DNA of 64,000 nucleotides, from contig QORU01000008.1 of assembly GCA_003574785.1 (NCBI GenBank), forward strand, positions 62,001 through 126,000, written 5' to 3'. This DNA comes from Taklimakanibacter deserti (GTDB lineage Bacteria > Pseudomonadota > Alphaproteobacteria > Rhizobiales > Aestuariivirgaceae). The position numbers and the translations under genes are program-made. The notes under the pieces were generated by a model. It did no database searches, was not told the DNA's origin, and was given only the letters and a program-made list of their open reading frames with translations. Numbering within the stretch: position 1 is the stretch's first letter; each line of letters starts with the position of its first letter. Below are positions 1 through 7,727 of this stretch, piece by piece.

Positions 1-324
1 AAGGACGTCATCGGCCCCAAGGGCTCGGTATCGATCGTGATGGCCGAGACTGCCGGCCAAGTGAAGTCGGACGACATCAACGCCCATACCAAGACCAACC
101 AGATCCTCTGGCATCATGCCGACATGTCGAAGCCCGACGAGCGCATCGACATGACGGACGAGCCGGATCACGACGCTTTGTGCGAAAGAGAGCAGCGCTA
201 TCTCTTGAAGGCGATCGAGGAGGACATCGATCTCACCGACCACATGAATGACGGCGTCAAGAGCCTGAAGATCGTCGTCGCCGCCGACCGCTCGATCCAT
301 GAAGGGCAGGTCGTGGCGCTGTGA
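1..324 (+). CDS. Gfo/Idh/MocA-family oxidoreductase, C-terminal end (5' truncated by window)
   Basis: The reading frame is open from base 1 (KDVIGPKGS...) to a TGA at 322-324, so the 107 visible residues are the C-terminus of a longer protein whose start lies outside the window. The end, a helix-rich stretch followed by VVAADRSIHEGQVVAL, resembles the C-terminal signature of rhizobial Gfo/Idh/MocA NAD(P)-dependent sugar or polyol dehydrogenases, where a late helix (LLKAIEEDIDLTDH) and the segment SIHEGQVVAL close the beta-sheet domain. The nucleotide-binding fold is not visible, so substrate and cofactor cannot be read. It converges on corA with a gap of only three bases and no recognisable terminator between them. 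The family call rests on the C-terminal pattern alone. Confidence 0.6.
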   Translation, partial: KDVIGPKGSVSIVMAETAGQVKSDDINAHTKTNQILWHHADMSKPDERIDMTDEPDHDALCEREQRYLLKAIEEDIDLTDHMNDGVKSLKIVVAADRSIHEGQVVAL

Positions 325-327
325 CGA

Positions 328-1335
328 TTACAGCCAGTCGTTCCGCTTGAAACGGTAATAGAGGAAGCCGCACAGCGCCACGATGAGAGCGAGGATGGCG
401 AAATAGCCATATTGCCATTTGAGCTCGGGCATGTGCTCGAAATTCATGCCATAGATGCCGGCGACCGCCGTGGGCACGGCGAGAATGGCGGCCCACGCCG
501 CGAGCTTGCGGGTGACGGCGCTCTGCTGCGCCTGGCCCATCATCAGGCTCGCCTCGAAAGCGAAGGCCAGAACTTCTCTCAGTGAATCGATGCCGTCCTG
601 GACGCGCTGGATATGGTCGGTCACGTCGCGGAAATGCGAGCGCATCTCGGCATCGATCGGCAGGAGCTCGGCATGTTCGAGGCGGCGGCAGATATCGACC
701 AGCGGCAGCACCGCATTGCGCAATTTGAGGAGCTCGCGCCTGAGCGCATAGAGTCGCTGCACTTGCCTTGTGCTGATCTTTTCATGCAGGACCCGGTCCT
801 CCAGGACCTCGACTTCCTTGCGCACCGCTTCGACCACCGGCGTGTAGTTGTCGACGATGAAATCGAGGATCTTGTAGAGGATGTAATCCTCGCCATGGGA
901 AAGCATCTTCTGGCAGGATTCGCAATGCTCGCGCACGGTTGAATAGGAGGCCGATGCGCCATGCCGCACCGAGACGACATAGCCTTTCCCGACGAAGAGA
1001 TGCGTCTCGCCGAAAGCGATCTTGCCTGAAACCATTTGCGCGGTGCGGGCGACGATGAAGAGCGCGTCGCCATATTCCTCGATCTTGGGATGCTGATGCG
1101 CCTTTTCGGCATCCTCGATGGCGAGCGGATGCAGATTGAGCTGCCGCTTTACCCGGTTCAGAAGCTCACGGCCGGGCTCGAACAGGCCGATCCACACAAC
1201 ATGGCCTGACTTCTTCTGCCACTGACCGGCCTCGTCCACCGGGATGTCGGCGATGCGCTTGCCCTTGGCATAGACGCTTGACGCGACGACGCCGGGCTCG
1301 GGCTTGGGCGGCTTGGTTGGCACCTGGTCGGGCAT
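328..1335 (-). CDS. corA: CorA-type magnesium/cobalt channel
   Basis: This is a 335-residue inner-membrane divalent cation channel of the CorA family, which takes up Mg2+ (and often Co2+ or Ni2+) as a homopentamer. A long cytosolic N-terminal region (about residues 1-270) ends in the extended helix that forms the CorA funnel. The two C-terminal membrane segments follow, with the hallmark YGMNF (GMN) selectivity loop near residue 297 and a second hydrophobic segment (YFAILALIVALCGFLYY). The protein ends in a basic tail, FKRNDWL, as is usual for the family. Length and architecture are normal. The ATG at 1335 is the start; the upstream region faces the divergent LysE-family gene. It stands alone, with no operon partner. 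Confidence 0.93.
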   Translation of the reverse strand: MPDQVPTKPPKPEPGVVASSVYAKGKRIADIPVDEAGQWQKKSGHVVWIGLFEPGRELLNRVKRQLNLHPLAIEDAEKAHQHPKIEEYGDALFIVARTAQMVSGKIAFGETHLFVGKGYVVSVRHGASASYSTVREHCESCQKMLSHGEDYILYKILDFIVDNYTPVVEAVRKEVEVLEDRVLHEKISTRQVQRLYALRRELLKLRNAVLPLVDICRRLEHAELLPIDAEMRSHFRDVTDHIQRVQDGIDSLREVLAFAFEASLMMGQAQQSAVTRKLAAWAAILAVPTAVAGIYGMNFEHMPELKWQYGYFAILALIVALCGFLYYRFKRNDWL

Positions 1336-1443
1336 GCGGAAGCTCTAGCGAACCTGGCCCTCTCATGCAATCTCCGTGGCCTTCGCACGATCGTTCAAGA
1401 CGATTGGAGAGTCTTCGCTCTATCAAAATCTCTTCATTAGCGC

Positions 1444-1448
1444 GGAGG
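1444..1448 (+). promoter_or_regulatory. Shine-Dalgarno of the LysE-family gene
   Basis: GGAGG lies five bases before a GTG at 1454. It is the only good ribosome binding site near the 5' end of this gene and places the start at 1454 rather than at an ATG further upstream. Confidence 0.7.
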
Positions 1449-1453
1449 ATCAC

Positions 1454-2059
1454 GTGCTGCCCGAGACCTCTCTTCCGGGGCTTGTCTCGCTTCTCGCTTC
1501 GGCCGCGGCCCTCATGGCGTCACCGGGCCCGGCGACCTTGAGCGTCGCGGCGACGGCGGCCGCCTATGGCTTCTGGCGGTCGCTGCCCTATGCGCTCGGC
1601 ATCAATCTCGGCACCATTCTCGTGCTCCTCGCCATGGCGCTCGGCGCCTCGACCTTGCTTTATGCGCTCCCGGCGCTCGCTCTGCCGCTGTCGATCGCCG
1701 CGTCCCTCTATATTCTCTATCTGGCTTTCCGGATCGCGACGGCGCCGCCTCTCACCGACAGGACGAGTGAATTGGCGCCCGGCCTGGCGCCGGGATTGCT
1801 TCTCGCCGTCGCCAACCCCAAGGCCTATCTCGCCATCGGTGCCGTTTATTCCAAGGCCGTGCTCATGCCGTCGAGCGCGCTCGCCGATGCCGTGCTCAAA
1901 TGCGTGATATTGAGCATCGCGATCATCGTCATCCACACGGTCTGGGCGCTGGCCGGATCGGCACTCACCTCGGTCTTGCGCCATCCCCAGGCTTCGCGCG
2001 CGGTGAATCTCATCCTTGCCGCGGCTTTGGTCCTGGTGGTGATTGCCGATTACCTGTGA
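1454..2059 (+). CDS. LysE/RhtB-family amino-acid exporter
   Basis: This is a 201-residue polytopic membrane protein of the LysE/RhtB translocator superfamily, which exports amino acids or related small solutes. About six hydrophobic segments are visible, together with the N-terminal family motif SPGPATLSVAATAAAYG (the [SA]-PGP motif of helix 1) and the mid-protein motif ANPKAYLAIGA, the family's conserved NPK segment. Starting at GTG 1454 gives a length close to the family norm of about 205. An upstream ATG at 1376 would add 26 unlikely residues. The substrate cannot be read from sequence. Its neighbour on the other side, a guanidino-acid decarboxylase, makes export of arginine-related compounds conceivable, but this is only inference. 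It converges on the decarboxylase gene with a two-base gap. Confidence 0.82.
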   Translation: MLPETSLPGLVSLLASAAALMASPGPATLSVAATAAAYGFWRSLPYALGINLGTILVLLAMALGASTLLYALPALALPLSIAASLYILYLAFRIATAPPLTDRTSELAPGLAPGLLLAVANPKAYLAIGAVYSKAVLMPSSALADAVLKCVILSIAIIVIHTVWALAGSALTSVLRHPQASRAVNLILAAALVLVVIADYL

Positions 2060-2061
2060 GT

Positions 2062-3690
2062 TCACGCCAGATAGGCGGCATCCTCGCGCACTTCGATGAG
2101 CGTCGGGCACCGCTTCGTGAAAGCAGCCTCGATGCTGTCTTGAAGCTCGACCAGGCTCTGGGCCCTCAGCGCATCGCAGCCGAAGGATTTGGCGAGCGCG
2201 ATGAAATCCGGATTTCTCGGCTTGACGCTGATGAGCGGCAGTCCACGCGCCTGCATGAAATCCTTGATCTCGCCCAGCCCGTCATTGTTCCACAGCACGA
2301 TGGCGAGCGGCAATTCGAGCTCGACGGCGGTGGCGAGCTCCTGGATGGTAAAGAGCAGCCCGCCGTCGCCGGCCAACACCACGCCTGGACGATCGGGATT
2401 TGCGAGCTTGGCGCCGATCGCGGCCGGCAGCGCATAGCCCATGGTGCCGTAGCCCATGGGGAAAAACCAGCTTCTGGCCTTGCGCGTCTCGAAATGCACG
2501 CAGCCCGTATAGGCGATCTGTGTCATGTCGCCGAAGATGAACCCGTTCTCGGGCAAGGCCTTTCGAACAGTATCAAGGACCTTGATGTGCTTGGCCTCGA
2601 GCGGCGTCACGGCGCTGCGCATGGCCCGGCGCAGATGCTTGAGGTCATCGCGAGGACGGATCTTGCTCTCGAGCTTGGCGAGCAGGGCTCGCAAGGTGAG
2701 GGCGCTGTCGGCAAGGATGCTGAGTGCGGCCGGATAGTCGCCCGCAAGCACCACGGGATCGAGATCAATGCGCACGAGCTTGCCGGTGACATCGAGCTTG
2801 CCGTGCGTGAGTGCGTCGCCGCCGCCGGTCTTCTCGGAATCGGCCGTGACATAGAGATCGGCTTCCGACAATTCGCTACCCACCACGATGACGAGATCGG
2901 CCCCCGCGATGAGCTTGCGCGCCTCGGGCCGCTGCAGGGTCGAGCTCAGCGACAGCGGATGATCGTCGGGAATGACGCCCTTGGCGGCGATCGTCGTGGC
3001 GACGGGAAGCGAGAGCTTCTCGGCGAGAGCGACGATCTCTTGACCGGCATGGATGGTACCACCGCCCGCGACCAACACGGGCCGCTGGGCTTCACCGAGG
3101 AGATGCGCGAGCGCATCGATAAGCTCGGGCGCCGCTGCCGGTGCCGACAATTTGGGCGGGTTCAACGCCCGCGCCGAGGCCGGCCGGGTGAGGAGATCGA
3201 GCGGGAAGGAGAGGTGATGGGGTCTTGGCCGCTGTGAAGAGAAGTAGGCAAAGGCGCGCTCGAGCAGCACCGGCACCTGATCGGGCGAAAGCACCGTGGC
3301 GCTGAGCGTGGTGACGGGCGCCGTGGCCTGGCGCTGGTCGGTCACGTCATGCAGCATGCCGCGGCCCATGCCGAGATCGCCAATGGCATTCACGCTCGAT
3401 AGCGCCAGGACGGGAATGGAGTCGCTATAGGCCTGGCCGAGCGGTGTCGCGATATTGGTGACGCCCGGTCCGCTGATGACGAGGCAGACGCCGGGCCGGC
3501 CGGAGGAGCGCGCATAGCCGTCGGCCATGAAACCCGCCCCTTGCTCATGGCGGACGCCGACATGGCGCAGCCCCGCTTCGTTCATGGCGCGGAAGAACTC
3601 CAGCGTGTGGACGCCGGGAAGACCGAAGACGACATCGACGCCGAGCTGCCTCAAGAGGAAAGGCAGGTTTTCTCCAACGCTCTGGGACAT
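2062..3690 (-). CDS. aruI: TPP-dependent decarboxylase, 5-guanidino-2-oxopentanoate decarboxylase type
   Basis: This 542-residue thiamine-diphosphate enzyme has the acetolactate synthase/benzoylformate decarboxylase fold: PYR domain (1-170), central domain (about 190-320) and PP domain (about 360-542). The activating glutamate is in RHEQGAGFMADGYAR near residue 49. The metal/TPP motif GDGGLLFTIQEL ... LWNN lies near residues 433-462. The segment NDGLGEIKDFM after the NN pair resembles AruI, which decarboxylates 2-ketoarginine to 4-guanidinobutanal in the arginine transaminase pathway. The ureohydrolase and the polyamine-type importer nearby fit that role. It is divergent from an FAD-linked dehydrogenase, and a putative IclR operator begins five bases upstream of the ATG. 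No Shine-Dalgarno is visible, so translation may be leaderless. Other 2-oxoacid substrates cannot be excluded. Confidence 0.75.
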   Translation of the reverse strand: MSQSVGENLPFLLRQLGVDVVFGLPGVHTLEFFRAMNEAGLRHVGVRHEQGAGFMADGYARSSGRPGVCLVISGPGVTNIATPLGQAYSDSIPVLALSSVNAIGDLGMGRGMLHDVTDQRQATAPVTTLSATVLSPDQVPVLLERAFAYFSSQRPRPHHLSFPLDLLTRPASARALNPPKLSAPAAAPELIDALAHLLGEAQRPVLVAGGGTIHAGQEIVALAEKLSLPVATTIAAKGVIPDDHPLSLSSTLQRPEARKLIAGADLVIVVGSELSEADLYVTADSEKTGGGDALTHGKLDVTGKLVRIDLDPVVLAGDYPAALSILADSALTLRALLAKLESKIRPRDDLKHLRRAMRSAVTPLEAKHIKVLDTVRKALPENGFIFGDMTQIAYTGCVHFETRKARSWFFPMGYGTMGYALPAAIGAKLANPDRPGVVLAGDGGLLFTIQELATAVELELPLAIVLWNNDGLGEIKDFMQARGLPLISVKPRNPDFIALAKSFGCDALRAQSLVELQDSIEAAFTKRCPTLIEVREDAAYLA

Positions 3691-3695
3691 GATTA

Positions 3696-3725
3696 TTCCG
3701 TTAATCGAAATTAATTTCCGATTTA
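3696..3725. promoter_or_regulatory. Putative IclR operator 1 (decarboxylase / FAD dehydrogenase intergenic)
   Basis: The palindrome-like core TTCCGTTAATCGAAA (3696-3710) is followed by a half-site TTCCGATTTA whose TTCCG begins at 3716, exactly 20 bases after the first. Flanks (ATTA before, ATTA after the core) match operator 2 at 6640 almost base for base. The 15-bp dyad size is typical of IclR-family operators. It lies between two divergent genes and could control both. The regulator is inferred from proximity. Confidence 0.6.
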
Positions 3726-3759
3726 TAGAATTTCATTTGATCGCTACACTGTCAAGACC

Positions 3760-5139
3760 ATGAGAGGACCGGATCGCCGTCTTGCCGCCTGTCTCGCCGG
3801 TTTGCGCGAGCTGTTGGACACGCGCTGCTCGACCGGGCAGAGCCTGCGCGAATTGCATGCACGTGACGAAGGCTGGCATTTGCCGGGCCTGCCCGATGCG
3901 GTGTGCTTTCCGAAAACGGCGCCGGAAGTGGCAAGCATCGTGACACTCTGCCGCCGTCATGCCGTACCGGTCATCGCTTTCGGCACCGGCTCCGGCATGG
4001 AAGGGCAGATCAATGCCGTTCAAGGCGGCATATCGGTCGATCTCTCCGGCCTCGACCAGATCCTGGAAGTCAATGCCGGCGACATGGATTGCCGGGTCGA
4101 GGCCGGCGTGCGGCGGATGACGCTCAACACGCATTTGCGCGATACCGGCCTCTTCTTTCCGGTCGATCCCGGTGCCGATGCGAGCCTGGGCGGCATGGCG
4201 GCGACGCGCGCCTCGGGTCCCAATGCGATGCGCTACGGCACGATGCGCGACAATGTGCTGGCGCTCGAAGCGGTGCTCGGCACGGGCGAGATCATCACGA
4301 CCGGCACGCGCGCGCGGAAGTCGTCTGCCGGCTATGATCTGACGCGCCTCCTCATCGGCTCGGAAGGGACGCTCGCCATTATCACCAAACTGTGCCTCAG
4401 GCTCCATGCGTTGCCGGAAGCCTTGCGTACCGCGCGTGTTCATGCTTCCGACCTGCAGAGCCTTCTCGATTATGCCATTGCCCTCATGCAGGCGGGCATA
4501 GGCATGGCCAAGCTCGAGGTGATGGACGAGGTCGCGGTCAGGGCCGTCAATCTTTACGCCGGTCTTGGCCTCGAAGAAGAGCCAACCTTGCTTGTCGAAT
4601 TCGCCGGCAGCGCCGCCACGATCGATCATGAGGTCGATTTCGCTCTGGCGCTGGCAGAGGACTTCGACTTGCCGAAACCGGTCTGGGCCGCCTCGCCCGA
4701 GGACCGCAGCCGCCTGTGGAAAGCGCGTCACGAGGTCGCCCATGCGGAAACGCTTCTGCGCCCCGGCAGCCGCAGTCTCGTCACCGATGTCTGCGTGCCC
4801 ATTTCCCGCATCGCCCGATGCATTGCCGAGACGCGTGCCGACCTTGCCACGATCGACCTCATCGCCTCGATCGTCGGCCATATTGGCGACGGCAATTTTC
4901 ATGTGAGCATGCTGATCGATTCAGGCGACAGCCGGGAAATCGCGCTCGCCGAGGCGGCGCATGACCGGCTCATCGATCGCGCTTTGGCCATGGGGGGCAC
5001 CTCGACCGGCGAGCATGGCATAGGTCTCGGCAAGATGACGCATTTGCGGCGCGAGATGGGAGGAGGCGTCGATGTGATGCGCGCCATCAAGCAGGTCTTC
5101 GATCCCGACCTCATCCTCAATCCGGGGAAGATTTTCTAG
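3760..5139 (+). CDS. FAD-linked D-2-hydroxyacid dehydrogenase (GlcD/Dld type)
   Basis: This 459-residue flavoprotein belongs to the PCMH/VAO-type family that includes D-lactate dehydrogenase (cytochrome) and GlcD. The N-terminal FAD-binding PCMH domain (about 40-215) shows PVIAFGTGSGMEG, VDPGADASLGGMAATRASG and LLIGSEGTLAIIT. The C-terminal FAD-oxidase domain shows the metal-binding HIGDGNFH near residue 374 and the GEHGIGLGK motif near 421. Such enzymes oxidise D-2-hydroxyacids to 2-oxoacids and pass electrons to a quinone, cytochrome or ETF. It is divergent from a 2-ketoarginine-type decarboxylase and shares its operator, so a 2-hydroxy-5-guanidinopentanoate (argininic acid)-like substrate would make sense; that is inference. 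The start at ATG 3760 has no clear Shine-Dalgarno. Confidence 0.82.
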   Translation: MRGPDRRLAACLAGLRELLDTRCSTGQSLRELHARDEGWHLPGLPDAVCFPKTAPEVASIVTLCRRHAVPVIAFGTGSGMEGQINAVQGGISVDLSGLDQILEVNAGDMDCRVEAGVRRMTLNTHLRDTGLFFPVDPGADASLGGMAATRASGPNAMRYGTMRDNVLALEAVLGTGEIITTGTRARKSSAGYDLTRLLIGSEGTLAIITKLCLRLHALPEALRTARVHASDLQSLLDYAIALMQAGIGMAKLEVMDEVAVRAVNLYAGLGLEEEPTLLVEFAGSAATIDHEVDFALALAEDFDLPKPVWAASPEDRSRLWKARHEVAHAETLLRPGSRSLVTDVCVPISRIARCIAETRADLATIDLIASIVGHIGDGNFHVSMLIDSGDSREIALAEAAHDRLIDRALAMGGTSTGEHGIGLGKMTHLRREMGGGVDVMRAIKQVFDPDLILNPGKIF

Positions 5140-5144
5140 GGCCT

Positions 5145-5654
5145 CTAAGCCTGGAGCCGGCGCGATGGCTCGCTCTGATGCAGATAGACGGCGAATGTAT
5201 CCCATGGCGGTGCGAGCGAAAGCTGCGCCAGGATACGGCCGACCTCGCCGCGGTGATAGCCGCCATGGGTCGCGACATGCATCAGCATTTCCTGCCGCGA
5301 CATGGCGCCTTGGTCTCCGTCGATGAAGCCGAAGGAAATGGACTGGGAAAGCTCGTCCGCGGACACACGTGCGAGATAATCGACATACCATCGATCCGAT
5401 GCGGCAACCGCGGCACTGAGCTCCGGCAGAGCTGGTGTTTCCGTCGTGTTGCTCGATGCCTAAGCGTGCCGCGCGCCCGTGAGATGCGCGGCGAAGATGC
5501 GGCCCACCACATAGGCATGATTGATCAGCCTGGTGGCGGAATGCAACTCCTGCTTGTGCAATTTGGGGTCGAGGCTCTTCAATTTCTCCAACAGATCCTC
5601 ATTGGCCCAGGCCTGATAGCCGAACAGAGGACGCAGCAATGCCAAGGCGCTCAT
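5145..5654 (-). pseudogene. DinB-family protein gene interrupted by an in-frame amber codon
   Basis: The frame runs from ATG 5654, preceded by a good GAGGAGG ribosome site, to a TAG at 5145. One stop codon, TAG at 5462-5460, interrupts it after residue 64. Both halves lie in the same frame and together give a normal-length (about 169 codons) DinB/YfiT-type four-helix protein. The first half has LFGYQAWANEDLLEKL and the first metal-binding histidine region (LINHAYVVGRIF). The second half has HVATHGGYHRGEVGRIL, which supplies the other two histidines, and ends PPWDTFAVYLH. Homologues usually have an aromatic residue where the TAG falls, so a single-base change of a Tyr or Trp codon would explain it. 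No insertion or deletion is needed. A sequencing error or rare readthrough are the alternatives. Confidence 0.82.
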
Positions 5655-5666
5655 GGGTCTGCCTCC

Positions 5667-6623
5667 TCAACTGCGTTTGGCTCGGCTGTCGGCGATGACG
5701 CACAGCATCTCGAACAGGAGATTGGCGGCATTGAGCGCCGTCTGTCCGGTCGGATCGAAGACCGGCGCCACCTCGCAGATGTCGGCGCCGACGAGATGCT
5801 TGCCTTCGAGGCTCCTGATCATGACTTGCGCATCGCGCACCGAGAAGCCGCCGACTTCCGGCACGCCGGTGCCCATGGCATAGGCGGCATCGAGGCCGTC
5901 TATGTCGAAGGTGATGTAGGTAGGTCCCTTGCCGGTGACGCGGTCGATCTCGCGGACCACGTTATCGCGTCCGATCTTCTCATATTCATCCATGGTGATG
6001 AGGCGGAAGCCGGCATCGGCGCCCCATTGCACATCGTTCTCGCTGAAGCGGCTGCCGCGCAAGCCGATCTGGATCACGCGCTTCGGATCGATGAGGCCTT
6101 CCTCGACGGCGCGCCGGAAGGTCGTCGCGTGGTTGATCCTGGTGCCGAGCAGTTCGTCGAGCGTGTCGGCATGCGAATCGAAATGGACGACGCCGACCGG
6201 TTTATCGCGCGCGATGACGCGCAGGATCGGCAAGGGCACGGTGTGGTCACCGCCAATGGCGATGGGGATCGCGCCGGTCTTGTGGATGTCGTGGAAAAAC
6301 GCCTCGATGAGGCCGATGCTTGCCGTGGGATCGAGCGCATTCACCGTGGCATCGCCGACATCGGCGACATTGCACAGGCGGAAGGGCGCGATGCCGCTGG
6401 TCGGATGGATCTGGCGGATGATGCGCGAGGCCTCGCGCACCGCGGCCGGGCCATGGCGGGCGCCGGAGCGGAAATTGACCCCCATGTCGAAAGGGACGCC
6501 GGCAATGGCGATGTCGATCTCGTTGCTGATCGGCAGGCGCGGCGTGCGCAGGAAGGTGGCGACATCGGCGAAGCGTGGGGTCTTGGCGGAGTCGAAGGGC
6601 TGGAAACGCGGATCGTTCTTCAC
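5667..6623 (-). CDS. Ureohydrolase (agmatinase / guanidinobutyrase family)
   Basis: This is a 318-residue arginase-superfamily enzyme, hydrolysing a guanidino group to urea and an amine with a binuclear metal centre. The ligand motifs are intact: GGDHT near residue 130, FDSHAD near residue 154 and DIDGLD near residue 237. The usual motif downstream of the third ligand set is DPAFAPGTGTPE. Here it reads DAAYAMGTGVPE, so the substrate-side loop is atypical. In the 2-ketoarginine route the expected substrate is 4-guanidinobutyrate, giving 4-aminobutyrate plus urea, which matches the decarboxylase on the far side of the DinB remnant. It is monocistronic with an operator-like site (6640-6664) just upstream. 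Agmatine, guanidinopropionate or guanidine remain possible substrates. Confidence 0.83.
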   Translation of the reverse strand: MKNDPRFQPFDSAKTPRFADVATFLRTPRLPISNEIDIAIAGVPFDMGVNFRSGARHGPAAVREASRIIRQIHPTSGIAPFRLCNVADVGDATVNALDPTASIGLIEAFFHDIHKTGAIPIAIGGDHTVPLPILRVIARDKPVGVVHFDSHADTLDELLGTRINHATTFRRAVEEGLIDPKRVIQIGLRGSRFSENDVQWGADAGFRLITMDEYEKIGRDNVVREIDRVTGKGPTYITFDIDGLDAAYAMGTGVPEVGGFSVRDAQVMIRSLEGKHLVGADICEVAPVFDPTGQTALNAANLLFEMLCVIADSRAKRS

Positions 6624-6639
6624 TGGGGATCTTTCATTA

Positions 6640-6671
6640 TTCCGATTATCGAAATTATATTCCGGAATATA
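6640..6671. promoter_or_regulatory. Putative IclR operator 2 (ureohydrolase promoter)
   Basis: The core TTCCGATTATCGAAA (6640-6654) has 6-bp arms with one mismatch. A second TTCCG begins at 6660, again 20 bases on. It shares the context ATTATTCCG...ATCGAAATTA with operator 1. It lies 17 bases upstream of the ureohydrolase ATG, where a bound protein would block initiation. Confidence 0.6.
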
Positions 6672-6724
6672 AAATGTACGAGCGAAGGCGCTCTGTCAAT
6701 CCGCGAAAGGCTCACATGGAAAAA

Positions 6725-7537
6725 TCAGGCCCGACCGTTGCCGAGGCTCGCGAGCTGCGGCCCGAGCCGGCCCGCGATCTCCTTGAGCAGCGCCACCGCA
6801 TTGGCGATCGACAGTGTTTCGACAAACGCATCGCGCAAGCCGAGGAGGCCCAGGCTGAAGACGACGCCGGCATCGCCTGTTTCGATCGGCACCGCGACGG
6901 CAAGCGTCGCCTCATCGAGCTCGTCGTCGCATAGCGCATAGCCTTGAGCGCGCGCTTCGGTGAGGGCGCGGCGCACATCGGCGGGCTTGGTTGGCGTGCG
7001 CGGCCGGAATTTCCGCATCGGCTGCGCGATGGCGCGGGCGATGACATCGTCCGGCTGATGCGCGAAGAGGATACGCCCGACCGCTGTGGCGTTGATCGGG
7101 AAATTCTGCCCGGGATGGACCGAGGTGCGTGCCGGCTCGCGCGGCATGAATGCGCAGCACAGATCGACGCGCTCATCGGCATAGCGCGCGAGATAGGCGG
7201 TGAGATCAAGACGGTCGGCGAGCGCCTGGATCTCGGGCTCGCAGATGCTGCGCAATCTCTCGGTGCTGATGCTCATCTGGAACATGCGCTGCAGGCGCCC
7301 GCCGAGGCGATAGCGCGCGCGCCGTCCTTCGGTGGCGACGAAACCGATATCGACCAGGTTGCGCAACAGCCGGAGCGCCGACGGCATGGGCAGGCCGACA
7401 CGTTCGGCGACGTCGCTCAGCGACAGGCCTTCCGGCGCCGCGGCGATGATCTCGAGAATGCGCGCCGCGCGCTGGAGCGGTGTGGAGGCCTGGCCTGGCA
7501 TCGTGATGAGAATCCCTGAGTCTTGAGCATCTGCCAT
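6725..7537 (-). CDS. IclR-family transcriptional regulator
   Basis: This protein of about 270 residues has an N-terminal winged helix (LQRAARILEIIAAAPEGLSLSDVAERVG...) and the C-terminal IclR effector-binding domain (CEPEIQALADRLDLTAYLARY ... VGRILFAHQ ... DDELDEATLAVAVPIE). The GTG at 7570 gives a longer N-terminus. I prefer the ATG at 7537; an ATG at 7501 would also keep the whole domain. None has a strong ribosome site. IclR proteins bind palindromes of about 15 bp and respond to small organic acids. It sits between the ureohydrolase gene (same strand, 101 bases downstream) and the divergent ABC operon. The three operator-like sites around it make it the probable regulator of the local guanidino genes. 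No such site lies directly at its own start. Confidence 0.88.
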   Translation of the reverse strand: MADAQDSGILITMPGQASTPLQRAARILEIIAAAPEGLSLSDVAERVGLPMPSALRLLRNLVDIGFVATEGRRARYRLGGRLQRMFQMSISTERLRSICEPEIQALADRLDLTAYLARYADERVDLCCAFMPREPARTSVHPGQNFPINATAVGRILFAHQPDDVIARAIAQPMRKFRPRTPTKPADVRRALTEARAQGYALCDDELDEATLAVAVPIETGDAGVVFSLGLLGLRDAFVETLSIANAVALLKEIAGRLGPQLASLGNGRA

Positions 7538-7628
7538 AACATTCTTCGCGCCAAAAGTGTGGCTCGCCACAGCTTCCTTGAGCTCTCCCTTCAGTGACCG
7601 ATCCGGACCGTCCTTCCGTGGAAGGCGG

Positions 7629-7657
7629 TTGACATATGCCGGTCTCTAGACCAAAAT
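7629..7657 (+). promoter_or_regulatory. Candidate sigma-70-like promoter of the polyamine-type ABC operon
   Basis: TTGACA at 7629-7634 is followed after 17 bases by CAAAAT (7652-7657), a weak -10 match. Operator 3 begins 20 bases after the -10 element, so a bound repressor would sit over the transcription start. A GGTCT-CT-AGACC dyad (7641-7652) lies in the spacer. Confidence 0.35.
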
Positions 7658-7676
7658 ATCAAAAAACGAAAGATAA

Positions 7677-7691
7677 TTCCGAAAATCGGAA
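7677..7691. promoter_or_regulatory. Putative IclR operator 3 (ABC transporter promoter)
   Basis: TTCCGAAAATCGGAA is a perfect dyad (6-bp arms, 3-base centre). Read on the minus strand, its flanks also match operators 1 and 2: TTATTCCG before the dyad, AATTAT after it, and a degenerate half-site TTTCG 20 bases from the first TTCCG. It lies between a candidate promoter and the strong ribosome site of the substrate-binding protein gene. Confidence 0.62.
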
Positions 7692-7715
7692 TAACAGAAA
7701 ACGGCACAGACGAAC

Positions 7716-7723
7716 AGGAGGAG
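7716..7723 (+). promoter_or_regulatory. Strong Shine-Dalgarno of the substrate-binding protein gene
   Basis: AGGAGGAG, four bases before ATG 7728, is the strongest ribosome site in this region and fits the high expression expected of a periplasmic binding protein. Confidence 0.7.
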
Positions 7724-7727
7724 CGAT

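Noticed and set aside
1376..1453. Longer N-terminus for the LysE-family protein
   Set aside because: The extra residues are not hydrophobic or family-like, and a strong ribosome site precedes GTG 1454.
5282..5518. Third frame bridging the two halves of the DinB gene, suggesting a double frameshift
   Set aside because: Both halves lie in the same frame, and the intervening codons translate to a plausible DinB sequence, so a single TAG explains everything.
7641..7652. GGTCT-CT-AGACC dyad resembling a GntR-family operator
   Set aside because: Only one short copy and no GntR gene nearby; it lies in the promoter spacer and could be chance.
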